A stretch of 64,000 nt of DNA from Rhodobacteraceae bacterium (ex Bugula neritina AB1) (GCA_001730095.1 MDLF01000041.1:46631-110630), one strand, 5' to 3'; shown: positions 49,824-59,204, numbered from the stretch's first letter. Notes: generated from the letters alone by a model not told the origin. Translations and numbers: made by a program.

Positions 49824-50128
49824 TCCCTTCGCTGCCTCCGCCGCTGCCCAATCGCAAGTATCAGCCCGATCGACCAGGACCGTCAAAGCCGCGCACATAC
49901 ATCCAGGGGCCTAAGCCAGCCAGGCCGGACCACTCTGTCAGTTTTTGCTGAGATATTCCCGGCTGTTCCGGCAACGGCCCGAGGCTGCCAGAGGCTGATT
50001 GTCTTTATTCGCTAGGCCGATGAACTGGCCGAAAACAGCTGCGGTCAGGCGCGCGCGCCATATGCAAGGGGCTGCTCAAGAAAAAGGCCGGGCTGCTGCC
50101 CGGCCTGATACAGTGATTTTTTTTGCGC
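49824..50128. other. intergenic region between convergent genes
   Basis: A 305-bp gap between the degenerate M48-like gene and the SPOR-domain gene. The only structure I see is the minus-strand terminator at 50080-50105. Open frames crossing it are short, shared with coding strands of neighbours, and look like noise. Confidence 0.6.
50080..50105 (-). terminator. terminator of the SPOR-domain gene
   Basis: Stem GGCCGGGC / GCCCGGCC with a 4-nt loop; read on the minus strand it is followed by TTTTTCTT. It lies 24 bp after the stop of the SPOR gene. Confidence 0.9.
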
Positions 50129-51427
50129 TTACTTGCTGATACGGGCGCCGCTGAAACCGGCTTGGCGGATGTCGGCCAGCGCCGCTGCTGCCTGGGTTGT
50201 GTCCCGATACGGCCCCGCCAGAACCACTTTGTAAGGCTGCCCCTTGCGGCTGACAGTGCCAAGCCGCACGCTGAGGCCGGCGGCAGCCAGTTTCCGGGCG
50301 GCCGCCTTGGCCTGCGCCGGGTCGGCATAGGTCGCCGCCCGCACATAACGGCGGCTGGCGGTTTGCGCTGCCGACGCTTCGGCACCCGGTGCTGAACGGG
50401 TGGACAGGTGCAGCACGCTGTGCCGGGCTTCAGCCGCGCTGACACGGGCTTTGCGCGGCAGCGTCACAGTCTGGCGGTCCAGCGGCAGCTCAACCAGCCT
50501 GCGCGGCAGGCCACGAGTCCAAATCCGCGCCATCTGCACGTCGCCTTCCGGCGTGCGCACACCGCGCATCGGATTCATCCTTCCATCTGCGCGCTCAACC
50601 GTTTCATAACCAGCCGGGGCTTCAACAAATCCGGTGACCACCGCAGAGCGAGCGGTGCGCTCTGCCCGCTGCGGATTCAGCCGCCCATCGGTCCAGACCG
50701 GGCGGTAGCCTTCCGGCACCGTGAAACTGTTGCTGAGCCGACGGTCCTGATAGATGTGCTTTTGCACCACACGGGTGTTCGGCGTCAGCAGCAAGGAGCT
50801 TTGCGGCCCAACGGCCTGACCGCCGAAGGACACGGGCGCCTCCCCCTGCGGACCGCAGCGCACATCGCTGGAATTGGTGTACTGGCGGCTGATATCCGAA
50901 AGCCCGGCGCAGGCCGAATTGCCTGCCGGTTGCCGTACTGCCGCGGCGGGTTGCGGTGCTGCGGCTGGCGCAGGGGCTGCCCGCACAACTTTCTTGACGA
51001 CAGGTTTGGACGCCGCCGTGGTCGGCTGTTCGACTGCGGCTGCCGGTGCCCGGCGCGGTTTGGTGGTGGTCACTGTCCGCGGCGGAGTGCCCGCTGTCGC
51101 CTGTTGCGGCTGCTGGCTGGGCTCAAGGGTGATCAGCTCAGGGGTTGCGGCCCGCTGCCGCTGACGGGTTGTGCCTTGGACGTTGGTCGGCGCGTAGCCA
51201 CAGATCTGCTTGCGTGAGCGGCTGACGCGCGGCACCCAGTTGACGTCTCCGCCGATGCCCGCGCGGATATAGATACAGCCACGGCTGTCGACATATTGCT
51301 TGCCGGTGTAAGACAGGGGTGGATATTCCGCAGGCGGGCGGGTTTCACGCAGAGTTTGTGCTTGTATCCCTGCGGCGCCGGTTGCCCCCGCGATGATGGC
51401 CAGTGCAATAATTCTAGTTATTTTCAT
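50129..51427 (-). CDS. SPOR-domain envelope protein
   Basis: Exported protein of 432 residues: signal peptide MKITRIIALAIIAGATGAAGIQAQ, a conserved region with paired cysteines (SRGCIYIRAGIGGDVNWVPRVSRSRKQICGY), a long Ala/Pro/Thr-rich linker at about 95-180, a central segment with VCSLL-like repeated PVWTDGRLNPQR and ERADGRMNPMRG motifs, and a C-terminal SPOR domain of about 75 residues (RRYVRAATYADPAQAKAAARKLAAAGL...). SPOR domains bind peptidoglycan with bare glycan strands at the septum, so the protein probably sits at the division site. The two W/R-T/A-DGR-NP motifs are an internal repeat. ATG at 51427. Single-gene unit with its own terminator. Confidence 0.85.
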   Translation of the reverse strand: MKITRIIALAIIAGATGAAGIQAQTLRETRPPAEYPPLSYTGKQYVDSRGCIYIRAGIGGDVNWVPRVSRSRKQICGYAPTNVQGTTRQRQRAATPELITLEPSQQPQQATAGTPPRTVTTTKPRRAPAAAVEQPTTAASKPVVKKVVRAAPAPAAAPQPAAAVRQPAGNSACAGLSDISRQYTNSSDVRCGPQGEAPVSFGGQAVGPQSSLLLTPNTRVVQKHIYQDRRLSNSFTVPEGYRPVWTDGRLNPQRAERTARSAVVTGFVEAPAGYETVERADGRMNPMRGVRTPEGDVQMARIWTRGLPRRLVELPLDRQTVTLPRKARVSAAEARHSVLHLSTRSAPGAEASAAQTASRRYVRAATYADPAQAKAAARKLAAAGLSVRLGTVSRKGQPYKVVLAGPYRDTTQAAAALADIRQAGFSGARISK

Positions 51428-51551
51428 TCCTGAGCCCCACAAAATGTGGCAGCAGGATGCCTGACTCTGGCCTGTGAGTAAAGAATTTGAACAACAATAA
51501 GGCCGCATACCGGCAATTTTTGCGCAAACTGTAATGAATTCGCGGTGCCGG

Positions 51552-51583
51552 GCCGCCAAGACGGAAAATTCCGCCCTGGCGGC
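51552..51583 (-). terminator. hairpin after upp
   Basis: Stem GCCGCCA / TGGCGGC enclosing a second stem CGGAA / TTCCG, directly behind the upp stop on the minus strand. No long T-run; probable end of the upp transcript. Confidence 0.6.
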
Positions 51584-51588
51584 TGATA

Positions 51589-52221
51589 TCATTTGGTGCC
51601 GAACATCCGGTCGCCAGCGTCGCCAAGCCCTGGCAGGATGTAGCCTTTTTCATTCAGCTGCCGGTCCATCGAAGCGGTGACAATCGGCACATCGGGATGC
51701 GCCTCTTTCATGCGTTCAACACCTTCAGGCGAGGCCAGCAGACACAGGAAACGGATGTCGTTTGCACCGGCATCCTTTAGAAGATCAATCGCAGCAGCCG
51801 AGCTGTTGCCGGTGGCCAGCATCGGGTCCACGGCAATCACCAGGCGGTCTTTCAGCCCTTCGGGCGCCTTGAAATAATACTGCACCGGTTCCAGCGTTTC
51901 TTCATCGCGGTAAAGGCCGACAAAGCCGACACGCGCCGAAGGGATCAGCTCCAGCACCCCGTCCAGCATGCCGTTGCCCGCGCGCAGGATCGACACCAGC
52001 GCCAGTTTCTTGCCGGCCAGGATCGGCGCCTCCATTTCCTCCATCGGAGTGTCGATGGTGGTGGTGGTCAGCGGCATTTCGCGGGTGATCTCATAGGCCA
52101 GCAGCTGGGTAATTTCGCGCAGCAGGCGGCGGAAACCGGCGGTGGACGTGCTTTTGTCCCGCATCAGCGTCAACTTGTGCTGCACAAGCGGGTGATCAAC
52201 AACGGTCAGGTGGTCGGTCAT
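51589..52221 (-). CDS. upp: uracil phosphoribosyltransferase
   Basis: Makes UMP from uracil and PRPP in pyrimidine salvage. The 210 residues contain the UPRTase signature: [20 protein letters not shown] at the start, [13 protein letters not shown], and the PRPP-binding [11 protein letters not shown], then the [18 protein letters not shown] end that closes over uracil. ATG at 52221 follows GAGGAG. It lies 76 bp downstream of deoB in the same direction and completes a nucleoside-to-UMP salvage route with cdd and deoA. Cytoplasmic. Confidence 0.96.
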   Translation of the reverse strand: MTDHLTVVDHPLVQHKLTLMRDKSTSTAGFRRLLREITQLLAYEITREMPLTTTTIDTPMEEMEAPILAGKKLALVSILRAGNGMLDGVLELIPSARVGFVGLYRDEETLEPVQYYFKAPEGLKDRLVIAVDPMLATGNSSAAAIDLLKDAGANDIRFLCLLASPEGVERMKEAHPDVPIVTASMDRQLNEKGYILPGLGDAGDRMFGTK

Positions 52222-52297
52222 GGGGCACTCCTCAAATTTGGTTCTGCGCGCTTTTACGGGCTTGGCCGGGACAGGCAAGCAGGTTTTGACCATGAGG

Positions 52298-53509
52298 TCA
52301 AAGAAAGCTCTTGCCGGGTCCCTGGGCCGGAATATTCAGATGGCCTGCGATGGACGCCGCCACATCGGCGAATTTGACCTGCCCGATGCCCCCGGCGTCA
52401 AGCCCTGCAATCAGCACCGGAACCTGTTCGCGGGTGTGGTCGGAGCCGGGCCAGCTGGGATCATTCCCGTGATCCGCCGTTAGCACCAGCATGTCGTTCT
52501 TTCGCAGCTTCGGCAGCAGGCGGCCTAGCGCGCGGTCGAACCATTCAAGCGCGCGGGCATAGCCGGAGATGTCGCGGGTGTGGCCAAACAGGCTGTCGAA
52601 CTCGACAAAATTGGCAAAGGTCAGACTGCCGTCTTCGGCTGTTTCCACCGCATCGAACAGATGTTCCATCAGCCGGGCGTCCGTGCCTTTTTTCAAGGTG
52701 TCGATGCCGGACATTGTAAAGATATCACCGATTTTGCCGATGGCATGAACCTTGCCACCTGCCGCCTGCACCCAGTTGGTCAACACCGGGGCCGGCGGGA
52801 GGATGGCATAGTCGCGGCGGTTGACGGTGCGGGTGAACCCCTGCTCTGGCGAGCCGGTAAAAGGACGCGCGATGACCCGGCCCAGCTTCATGGCGTGCAG
52901 CCGCGGCGCGACCGCCTCGCAAAGCGCCAGCAGACGGCCGAGGCCAAAGCTCTCCTCATGCGCGGCAATCTGAAAGACACTGTCGGCAGACGTGTAGCAG
53001 ATCGGCTTGCCGCTGCGCATATGTTCGGCCCCCAGGACATTGATGATCACCGTGCCGGAGGCATGGCAGTTGCCAAGAATACCATCCGTGCCGGCCTGCT
53101 GTGCCACAAAGGCTGTCAGCGCCTCTGGGAAAGACTGCACCGCGTCCGGGAAGTAATGCCAGTCCCAGGGCACCGGCAGGCCGGCCAGTTCCCAGTGGCC
53201 CGAAGGCGTATCCTTGCCACGGCTGAACGCGCGGGCGCAGCCCCAGCGGCCCAGCGGCTCTGCGTCCATGCCCGCAAATGGCACCGTCGACGCCAGCCGC
53301 ATAGCTGCACCAAGACCAAGACGCGCCATGTTGGGCAGCTGCAAAGGCCCGCTGCGGCCCTCTGCTGCCACGCCTGCAGCACAGGCCTGGGCGATATGGG
53401 CCAGCGTATTGGCCCCCAGATCCGGCAGATCACCATTGAAGAACGCCCCGGCATCCGGCGCGCCGCCGATGCCAACGGAATCCATCACCACGAGAAAGGC
53501 CCGGGGCAT
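52298..53509 (-). CDS. deoB: phosphopentomutase
   Basis: Interconverts (deoxy)ribose 1- and 5-phosphate after nucleoside phosphorolysis. The 403 residues match Deo[18 protein letters not shown] at the start with its metal ligand Asp, the KDTPSGHWE block that carries the phosphorylated Thr, the [12 protein letters not shown] segment, and TADHGNDP with metal ligands near the end. A member of the alkaline phosphatase superfamily needing two Mn2+. ATG at 53509 overlaps the deoA stop (TGATG) and lies 7 nt after AAGGA; the longer upstream open frame is inside deoA. Confidence 0.95.
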   Translation of the reverse strand: MPRAFLVVMDSVGIGGAPDAGAFFNGDLPDLGANTLAHIAQACAAGVAAEGRSGPLQLPNMARLGLGAAMRLASTVPFAGMDAEPLGRWGCARAFSRGKDTPSGHWELAGLPVPWDWHYFPDAVQSFPEALTAFVAQQAGTDGILGNCHASGTVIINVLGAEHMRSGKPICYTSADSVFQIAAHEESFGLGRLLALCEAVAPRLHAMKLGRVIARPFTGSPEQGFTRTVNRRDYAILPPAPVLTNWVQAAGGKVHAIGKIGDIFTMSGIDTLKKGTDARLMEHLFDAVETAEDGSLTFANFVEFDSLFGHTRDISGYARALEWFDRALGRLLPKLRKNDMLVLTADHGNDPSWPGSDHTREQVPVLIAGLDAGGIGQVKFADVAASIAGHLNIPAQGPGKSFL

Positions 53510-54813
53510 CAGGAAATCCTTTCGTGCACCAGCGGCGGCGGGGAGAGCGGCGCCTCGCGGATGGAAACAGCTGCAAGAACCGCCGCCTCTGCCATGTCTG
53601 CCGCATCTTCGCTGGCGGCGTGGATCAGACAAATCCTGTCCCCTGCCCCCACCTGCTGGCCCAGGCTGACAATATCCGAGATCCCGACGCCGGGATGAAT
53701 TCTGTCGCTTTCCACCATGCGGCCGCCGCCCAGACCAACAACCGCAAGGCCAAGCGCCTCGCCATTCATCGCCGCAATGCGGCCTGCAGACGGCGCTTTG
53801 ACCGCGCGCTGCACCTCTGCGCCGGGCAGATGGCGCTGCCAGTTTGCAGCAAAATCCGCAGGCCCGCCCATCGCCGCAATCATCCGCGCGAAAATCTCTG
53901 CGGCGCGGCCATCCGTCAGGGCAGCCGCAATCCTGGCGGCCCCCTCTGTCGCATCTGCAGCCAATCCAGCAAGACCCAGCAATTCACCGCCCAGGGCTGT
54001 GCTGATGTCAACCAGCCGCCCCTCTGCCGTGCCGGTCAGCAGCCGCATCACCGCGGCCACTTCCAGCGCATTGCCAAGCGCGGGCGCCAGCGGCTGGTTC
54101 ATATCGGTGATCAGCGCCGAGGTGCGGCAGCCTGCGGCATTGGCCACGTTGCACATGGATTGCGCCAGCGCCCGCGCGTCGTCTGCGGTTTTCATAAACG
54201 CGCCAGAGCCGATTTTCACGTCCAGCACCAGCGCATCCGGCGAGGCCGCAAGTTTCTTGGACAGGATCGAGGCGGTGATCAGCTCAATGCTTTCAACGGT
54301 CGCGGTGACATCGCGGATGGCGTAGAACCGTTTGTCCGCCGGCGCAATCTGCGCAGTGGCGCCAACAATGGCGCAGCCGATGTCCTGCATCATGCGCCGC
54401 AGATGATCTTCGCTCACCTGGGTGGAGACGCCGGGGATCGCCTCCAGCTTGTCCAGGGTGCCTCCGGTATGGCTCAGCCCGCGACCGGAAATCATCGGGA
54501 CATAAGCGCCGCAGGCGGCCAGCGCCGGCGCCAGCAGCAGCGAGACGCAGTCGCCGACACCGCCGGTCGAATGCTTGTCGATCACCGGCCCGTCCAGATC
54601 CCAGGTCAGCACGTCGCCGGTGTCGCGCATTGCCAGCGTCAGCGCCCGGCAGCCTTCGGTGCCGATGCTTTGGAAACAGGCGGCCATGGCAAAGGCCGCC
54701 GCCTGGGCGTCAGTGACGTCGCCATTGGCCAGGCCATTGGCAAACCAGCGCAGCTCCTCTTCGCTGGGCACTTCGCGGCGCCGCAGCTTGGCGTTTATGG
54801 CGCGGGCATCCAT
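53509..54813 (-). CDS. deoA: thymidine phosphorylase
   Basis: Splits thymidine (and deoxyuridine) into the base and deoxyribose 1-phosphate. The 434 residues are of the normal length. The signature SGRGLSHTGGTLDKLE is complete, as are the phosphate-binding DKHSTGGVGD and the KIGSGAFMKT block with its catalytic lysine. Domain order is all-alpha, then alpha/beta, with the pyrimidine-nucleoside phosphorylase C-terminal domain from about 340. It shares a base with both neighbours: start within the cdd stop (TGATG) and stop within the deoB start. Cytoplasmic dimer by family knowledge. Confidence 0.95.
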   Translation of the reverse strand: MDARAINAKLRRREVPSEEELRWFANGLANGDVTDAQAAAFAMAACFQSIGTEGCRALTLAMRDTGDVLTWDLDGPVIDKHSTGGVGDCVSLLLAPALAACGAYVPMISGRGLSHTGGTLDKLEAIPGVSTQVSEDHLRRMMQDIGCAIVGATAQIAPADKRFYAIRDVTATVESIELITASILSKKLAASPDALVLDVKIGSGAFMKTADDARALAQSMCNVANAAGCRTSALITDMNQPLAPALGNALEVAAVMRLLTGTAEGRLVDISTALGGELLGLAGLAADATEGAARIAAALTDGRAAEIFARMIAAMGGPADFAANWQRHLPGAEVQRAVKAPSAGRIAAMNGEALGLAVVGLGGGRMVESDRIHPGVGISDIVSLGQQVGAGDRICLIHAASEDAADMAEAAVLAAVSIREAPLSPPPLVHERIS

Positions 54814-55205
54814 CAGCTGCGCTCCATATGGCCCGCATCAAAGGCGCCGGGCAGCAGGTCCGCGATGGTGGTTTCCCGCTCTGCGCCATCGGTGGTGCCC
54901 ATGGTCACCTTGACCTCGCCGTTGCCGAACTCCTTGAGCTTCTGGCGGCAGCCACCGCAGGGCGGGATCGGCGTCGGGCAGTCGGCGATCACATAGACCT
55001 CTGCCAGGTCCGTCTCTCCGGCTGCGACCATGGCGGCAATGGCGCCGGCTTCCGCACAGATGCCTTCGGGATAGGCCACATTTTCGACGTTGCAGCCGAC
55101 ATAGATCTGGCCGGACGCCGCGCGGATGGCCGCGCCGACCTTGAAGTTGGAGTATGGCGCGTGGGCGTTTTCACGGACGGCAGTGGCAGCGGCCTTGAGG
55201 CTCAT
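54813..55205 (-). CDS. cdd: cytidine deaminase (tetrameric type)
   Basis: Deaminates cytidine and deoxycytidine to uridine forms, feeding the phosphorylase encoded next. The 130 residues hold the zinc site CAEAGAI (third ligand Cys plus the proton-shuttling Glu) and PCGGCRQ with two further zinc-ligand cysteines. The length and the Cys/Cys/Cys ligand set indicate the small tetrameric class rather than the 294-residue dimeric E. coli type. It heads the operon cdd-deoA-deoB, followed by upp; the genes overlap by one base at each joint. ATG at 55205. Confidence 0.95.
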   Translation of the reverse strand: MSLKAAATAVRENAHAPYSNFKVGAAIRAASGQIYVGCNVENVAYPEGICAEAGAIAAMVAAGETDLAEVYVIADCPTPIPPCGGCRQKLKEFGNGEVKVTMGTTDGAERETTIADLLPGAFDAGHMERS

Positions 55206-55283
55206 GGCGTTTCCCCATTTTTGATCGATTGGTCAAGATGATGCAGAATAACGGCAGTGGCAGGCAAAGGGGAAGCCCTGCCA

Positions 55284-55298
55284 GCCGGATTTTCCGGC
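55284..55298 (-). terminator. short hairpin behind the bicupin gene
   Basis: GCCGGA / TCCGGC with a 3-nt loop, 48 bp behind the stop of the VOC-bicupin gene on the minus strand. Weak; it could also be part of the cdd leader. Confidence 0.35.
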
Positions 55299-55345
55299 CT
55301 ATTCACTGCCCGCCCCGGTGGTGGCGGCCAGGAACACCGGCGCTG

Positions 55346-56431
55346 TCAGCCCAGCCTGGTGTTGAAGACACCGGGCAAAGACACTTCCAGCAGCTCCACA
55401 TCCTGCGATGGGTCGCTGAGCCGGGTCTTCATGCCCGGCGGGATCACGAAGGCATCGCCCTGCTCCAGCCGGAACGGCGCGCGGCCCTCCCCCTCGAGCG
55501 TCACCGTGCCATTCATCACGAAGGTAAAGTGGATATCGGTGTCATGCGCCGCCCATTGGGGGACGCCGTCGCCCCGGCGCACCACCTGCACGCCCGCAAC
55601 GCCCTTGGTGTTTTCAGCAATGGTGGTGTCGCGGCAGATATAGCCCGGCAGGCGGAACGGCACCCACTCGGCGCCTTCAGCCTTGTTGTAGACAAAGCGC
55701 TGGCCCTGCCATTCCCGCTCGGGGCGGTAATGCGACGTCGGCAGTGTCATCTCGTGGTCGATCTCGGTGACATGTTCCGCCGGCACGCCGATCTCGATCA
55801 CCTGCACATTGTCGCTGGCCTCCAGCACCCGGTGGCGGATTTCCGGCGGCTGGATGAAACAGTCGCCCGCCGTCAGACGCATCGTCTCGCCCTGATCCTC
55901 ATAGACCACATCAACCCAGCCGTGGATGCAGAAAATCAGCTGAAAACCGACCCGGTGGAAATGCACCATGTCCGGCACCGGGCCGCCGTCGGGAATGCGG
56001 ATGTGGCTGGCGATGATCGACCCGCCCAGCCGGTCCGGCACCAGGTCACGGTAGTGCATGCCGGCCCGTCCGATGATCCAGGGCGCCTGGTCTTTCAGGC
56101 GCCGTACCACAAAACTGTGCACGGTTTGCGGCATCACCATCGGCGGATGCCGCTCCTCGATTTCAATCCTGGTGCCATTGGGCGCTGTCAGGCGGCGCTG
56201 CCCTGCGGCAAATCCATCAGGATCCTCCGTCAGAATGCGGAGTGTGCCGGGGCTTTCCTCTGCCCCTTTTTCAACCCTGAGCCGCAGCCCATAGCCCGAA
56301 AAGACCGCGATGCGCGGATCATCTGCCGGATAAATCATATCCATTTTCATACCCAAAACCTTGGTAAAAAACGGAATATCATTGCGCAACTCGTCTGTTG
56401 GCAGGCGGAATTCGGCGATTGCACCGCTCAT
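55346..56431 (-). CDS. fusion protein with VOC-like N-domain and two cupin domains (gentisate dioxygenase-like)
   Basis: Protein of 361 residues in three parts. Residues 1 to about 95 look like one half of a vicinal oxygen chelate domain (EFRLPTDELRNDIPFFTKVLGMKMDMIYPADDPRIAVFSGYGLRLRVEKG). About 145-245 is a first cupin with HFHRVGFQLIFCIHGWVDVVYEDQG and a late His in PPEIRHRV. About 265-355 is a second cupin with HDTDIHFTFVMNGTVTLEG and GDAFVIPPGM. Bicupins of this kind include gentisate and related ring-cleaving dioxygenases, but the two barrels do not both show the complete metal set, so the reaction is not known. It is divergent from maeB, with 163 bp between. Confidence 0.8.
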   Translation of the reverse strand: MSGAIAEFRLPTDELRNDIPFFTKVLGMKMDMIYPADDPRIAVFSGYGLRLRVEKGAEESPGTLRILTEDPDGFAAGQRRLTAPNGTRIEIEERHPPMVMPQTVHSFVVRRLKDQAPWIIGRAGMHYRDLVPDRLGGSIIASHIRIPDGGPVPDMVHFHRVGFQLIFCIHGWVDVVYEDQGETMRLTAGDCFIQPPEIRHRVLEASDNVQVIEIGVPAEHVTEIDHEMTLPTSHYRPEREWQGQRFVYNKAEGAEWVPFRLPGYICRDTTIAENTKGVAGVQVVRRGDGVPQWAAHDTDIHFTFVMNGTVTLEGEGRAPFRLEQGDAFVIPPGMKTRLSDPSQDVELLEVSLPGVFNTRLG

Positions 56432-56594
56432 TTTTCACTCCCATTTCATTTGGCAGAAGAGTGGCCGTGCGGCAGAGTGAATGCAAGAAGCCGCCGCCTG
56501 TTCTGCCGCCGCGTCCATTTGCGTCAGTTTAAGCTAGGTTTCCGGCAGGAAAAATGGTTTAACACTAAACAATACCCTTCCCGAGGAGCGCCAG

Positions 56595-58868
56595 ATGTCC
56601 GATTCACAGAACCTGCGCCAAGCCGCGCTCAACTATCACGAGTTTCCGCAGCCCGGTAAGCTGGAGATCCGCGCAACCAAGCCAATGGCCAATGGCCGGG
56701 ATCTGGCCCGCGCCTATTCGCCCGGCGTGGCCGAGGCCTGCACCGAGATCAAGGCGGATGCCGCCAATGCTGCCCGCTATACGTCGCGCGGAAATCTGGT
56801 GGCGGTTGTGTCGAACGGTTCGGCGGTTCTGGGGCTGGGCAACATCGGCGCGCTGGCCTCCAAGCCTGTGATGGAAGGCAAGGCCGTCCTGTTCAAGAAT
56901 TTTGCAGGCATCGACTGTTTTGACATTGAAGTGAACGAAAGCGATCCGGAAAAGCTGGCCGATATCGTCTGCTCGCTGGAGCCGACCTTCGGCGCGATCA
57001 ACCTTGAAGACATCAAGGCACCGGATTGTTTTGTGGTCGAAAAACTCTGCCGCGAGCGGATGAACATCCCGGTTTTTCACGACGATCAGCATGGCACTGC
57101 AATTGTTGTGGGGGCTGCCGCCAAGAACGCGTTGCATGTGGCGGGCAAGTCTTTTGAAAACATCAAAATCGTCTCCACCGGCGGCGGCGCGGCGGGGATT
57201 GCCTGCCTCAACATGCTGGTAAAGCTGGGCGTAAAGCGCAGGAATATCTGGCTCTGCGACATTCACGGGCTGGTCTATGAAGGCCGCAAAGAGGATATGA
57301 ACCCGGAAAAAGCCGCCTTTGCCCAAGCCACGGACCTGCGCACGCTGGAGGAGGTGATTGATGGCGCCGACCTGTTCCTGGGCCTCTCTGGACCCAATGT
57401 GCTAAAGCCGGAAATGGCGGCGAAAATGGCAGAGCGCCCGATCATCTTTGCCCTGGCCAATCCAAACCCGGAAATCATGCCGGAGGCCGCGCGCAAAGTG
57501 GCGCCGAATGCGATTATCGCCACTGGACGCAGCGATTTTCCCAATCAGGTCAACAACGTGCTGTGCTTTCCTTTCATCTTTCGCGGGGCGCTGGACGTCG
57601 GCGCAACTGAGATAAACGACGCGATGCAGATCGCCTGCGTCGACGGCATCGCCGAGCTGGCCCGCGCCACGACCTCGGCCGAAGCCGCCGCGGCCTATAA
57701 GGGCGAGCAGCTGAATTTCGGGGCCGATTACCTGATCCCCAAACCTTTTGACCCGCGCCTGGTGGCGGTTGTTTCCTCTGCCGTGGCCAAGGCCGCGATG
57801 GAAAGCGGCGCGGCCACCCGCCCGATCGAGGACATGGAGGCCTACCGCCAGAAGCTGAACCAGACAGTATTCAAATCCGCCCTGCTGATGCGCCCGGTGT
57901 TCGAGGCTGCCCGCGCTGCCGCCCGCCGCATTGTCTTTGCCGAGGGTGAGGACGAGCGGGTGCTGCGCGCAGCCCAAGCCATCCTGGAAGAAACCACCGA
58001 AACCCCGCTGCTGATCGGCCGGCCTGAGGTGATCGAGCGGCGCTGCGAACGGCTGGGGCTGGATGTGCGTCCGGGCCGCGATTTCCAGCTGGTGAACCCG
58101 GAAAACGACCCGCGCTATTATGACTACTGGAACAGCTACCACAAAGTGATGCAACGCCGGGGTGTGACGCCGGATCTGGCCAAGGCAATCATGCGCACCA
58201 ATACCACCGCTATTGGCGCCATCATGGTGCACAGGGGAGAGGCGGATTCACTGATTTGCGGCACCTTCGGCGAATACCGTTGGCATATGAATTATGTGGA
58301 GCAGGTTCTGGGCGGCAACAGCTATTCCCCGCACGGGGCGCTGTCGATGATGATCCTGGAAGACGGCCCGCTGTTCATCGCTGACACCCACGTGCGGATC
58401 GAACCAACACCGGAGCAGATCGCCGAAACAGTTCTGGGCGCTGCCCGTCACGTGCGCCGCTTTGGGATCGAGCCGAAGATCGCGCTGTGCTCGCAGTCGC
58501 AATTCGGCAATATCGCCTGCGATACAGGGTCTCGCCTGCGGGATGCGCTGGAGATCCTCGACGATAAGCGCCGGGATTTCGCATATGAGGGTGAGATGAA
58601 CATCGACACCGCGCTGGACCCGGAGCTGCGGGCCCGGATCTTCCCGAACTCCCGGCTGGACGGGGCGGCGAATGTGCTGATCTTTGCCCATGCCGATGCG
58701 GCTTCGGGTGTGCGTAACATTCTGAAAATGCGGGCCGGAGGGCTGGAAGTGGGACCGATCCTGATGGGCATGGGCAACCGGGCGCATATCGTTTCGCCCT
58801 CAATCACCGCCCGCGGGCTTTTGAACATGGCCGCCATTGCCGGAACCCCGGTGGCACACTACGGTTAA
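56595..58868 (+). CDS. maeB: NADP-dependent malic enzyme with C-terminal phosphotransacetylase-like domain
   Basis: Oxidative decarboxylation of malate to pyruvate with NADP, giving NADPH and linking the TCA cycle to gluconeogenesis and acetyl-CoA supply. The 757 residues form the long MaeB type: a catalytic malic enzyme half with AYSPGVAEACTEI, HDDQHGTAIV and the dinucleotide fold VSTGGGAAGIACL, and from about 430 a phosphotransacetylase-like half (RIVFAEGEDERVLRAAQ, ILEDGPLFIADTHVRI) that regulates rather than catalyses in studied members. ATG at 56595 follows CGAGGAGCG. The transcript ends in a good hairpin at 58873. Full length with no disruption. Confidence 0.95.
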   Translation: MSDSQNLRQAALNYHEFPQPGKLEIRATKPMANGRDLARAYSPGVAEACTEIKADAANAARYTSRGNLVAVVSNGSAVLGLGNIGALASKPVMEGKAVLFKNFAGIDCFDIEVNESDPEKLADIVCSLEPTFGAINLEDIKAPDCFVVEKLCRERMNIPVFHDDQHGTAIVVGAAAKNALHVAGKSFENIKIVSTGGGAAGIACLNMLVKLGVKRRNIWLCDIHGLVYEGRKEDMNPEKAAFAQATDLRTLEEVIDGADLFLGLSGPNVLKPEMAAKMAERPIIFALANPNPEIMPEAARKVAPNAIIATGRSDFPNQVNNVLCFPFIFRGALDVGATEINDAMQIACVDGIAELARATTSAEAAAAYKGEQLNFGADYLIPKPFDPRLVAVVSSAVAKAAMESGAATRPIEDMEAYRQKLNQTVFKSALLMRPVFEAARAAARRIVFAEGEDERVLRAAQAILEETTETPLLIGRPEVIERRCERLGLDVRPGRDFQLVNPENDPRYYDYWNSYHKVMQRRGVTPDLAKAIMRTNTTAIGAIMVHRGEADSLICGTFGEYRWHMNYVEQVLGGNSYSPHGALSMMILEDGPLFIADTHVRIEPTPEQIAETVLGAARHVRRFGIEPKIALCSQSQFGNIACDTGSRLRDALEILDDKRRDFAYEGEMNIDTALDPELRARIFPNSRLDGAANVLIFAHADAASGVRNILKMRAGGLEVGPILMGMGNRAHIVSPSITARGLLNMAAIAGTPVAHYG

Positions 58869-58872
58869 GCCA

Positions 58873-58905
58873 GGCGGCAGATGTCCTGTCTGGCCGCCCT
58901 TTTTG
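58873..58905 (+). terminator. terminator after maeB
   Basis: Stem GGCGGC / GCCGCC extended by AGA / TCT pairing with one bulge, then CTTTTTG, 4 bp behind the stop codon. Confidence 0.8.
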
Positions 58906-58960
58906 GGGAGGCCAAATCCTGCGACGGGTGATTCCCGGCCCATCCGGGCCATCCGGGCAG

Positions 58961-59040
58961 TTTGCAGCGGATGGATTTGCAGATTTGCAAAAATCACCCA
59001 GTTTCACAGGAATCTCCTGCAGCAAATCCCGGTTTGCAAA
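58961..59040. promoter_or_regulatory. TTTGCAAA-type operator sites upstream of prpE
   Basis: Two exact TTTGCAAA palindromes (58984-58991 and 59033-59040) and two near copies, TTTGCAGC (58961) and TTTGCAGA (58976, contiguous with the third). From memory, PccR of Rhodobacter sphaeroides, a short-chain acyl-CoA regulator, binds TTTGCAAA-N4-TTTGCAAA to control propionyl-CoA carboxylase. The downstream gene here makes propionyl-CoA, so the match in both sequence and pathway is notable. The spacing differs from the reported one, so site use needs testing. Confidence 0.65.
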
Positions 59041-59204
59041 CTATCACTGCCGCAAAGCGCGCAAGGCGTGTAAATTGTGTAAATTTGAAGGAACTCACCG
59101 CCGGAAATCTGTAAATTCCTTGACCAACCTTGCGTTCGGTCTGCGCAAAACTTGCCCGTTCAACCTCTTCTCGCCTACCCAGAAAGCAGGAGGAGATGAA
59201 CACC

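Larger units (their letters stand above)
58869..59204. other. intergenic region with maeB terminator and prpE leader
   Basis: A 336-bp gap. It contains the maeB terminator (58873-58905), a series of TTTGCA-type sites from 58961 to 59040 and AT-rich sequence toward the prpE ribosome binding site. I found no convincing gene; the short open frames here have no ribosome binding site that fits. Confidence 0.7.
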
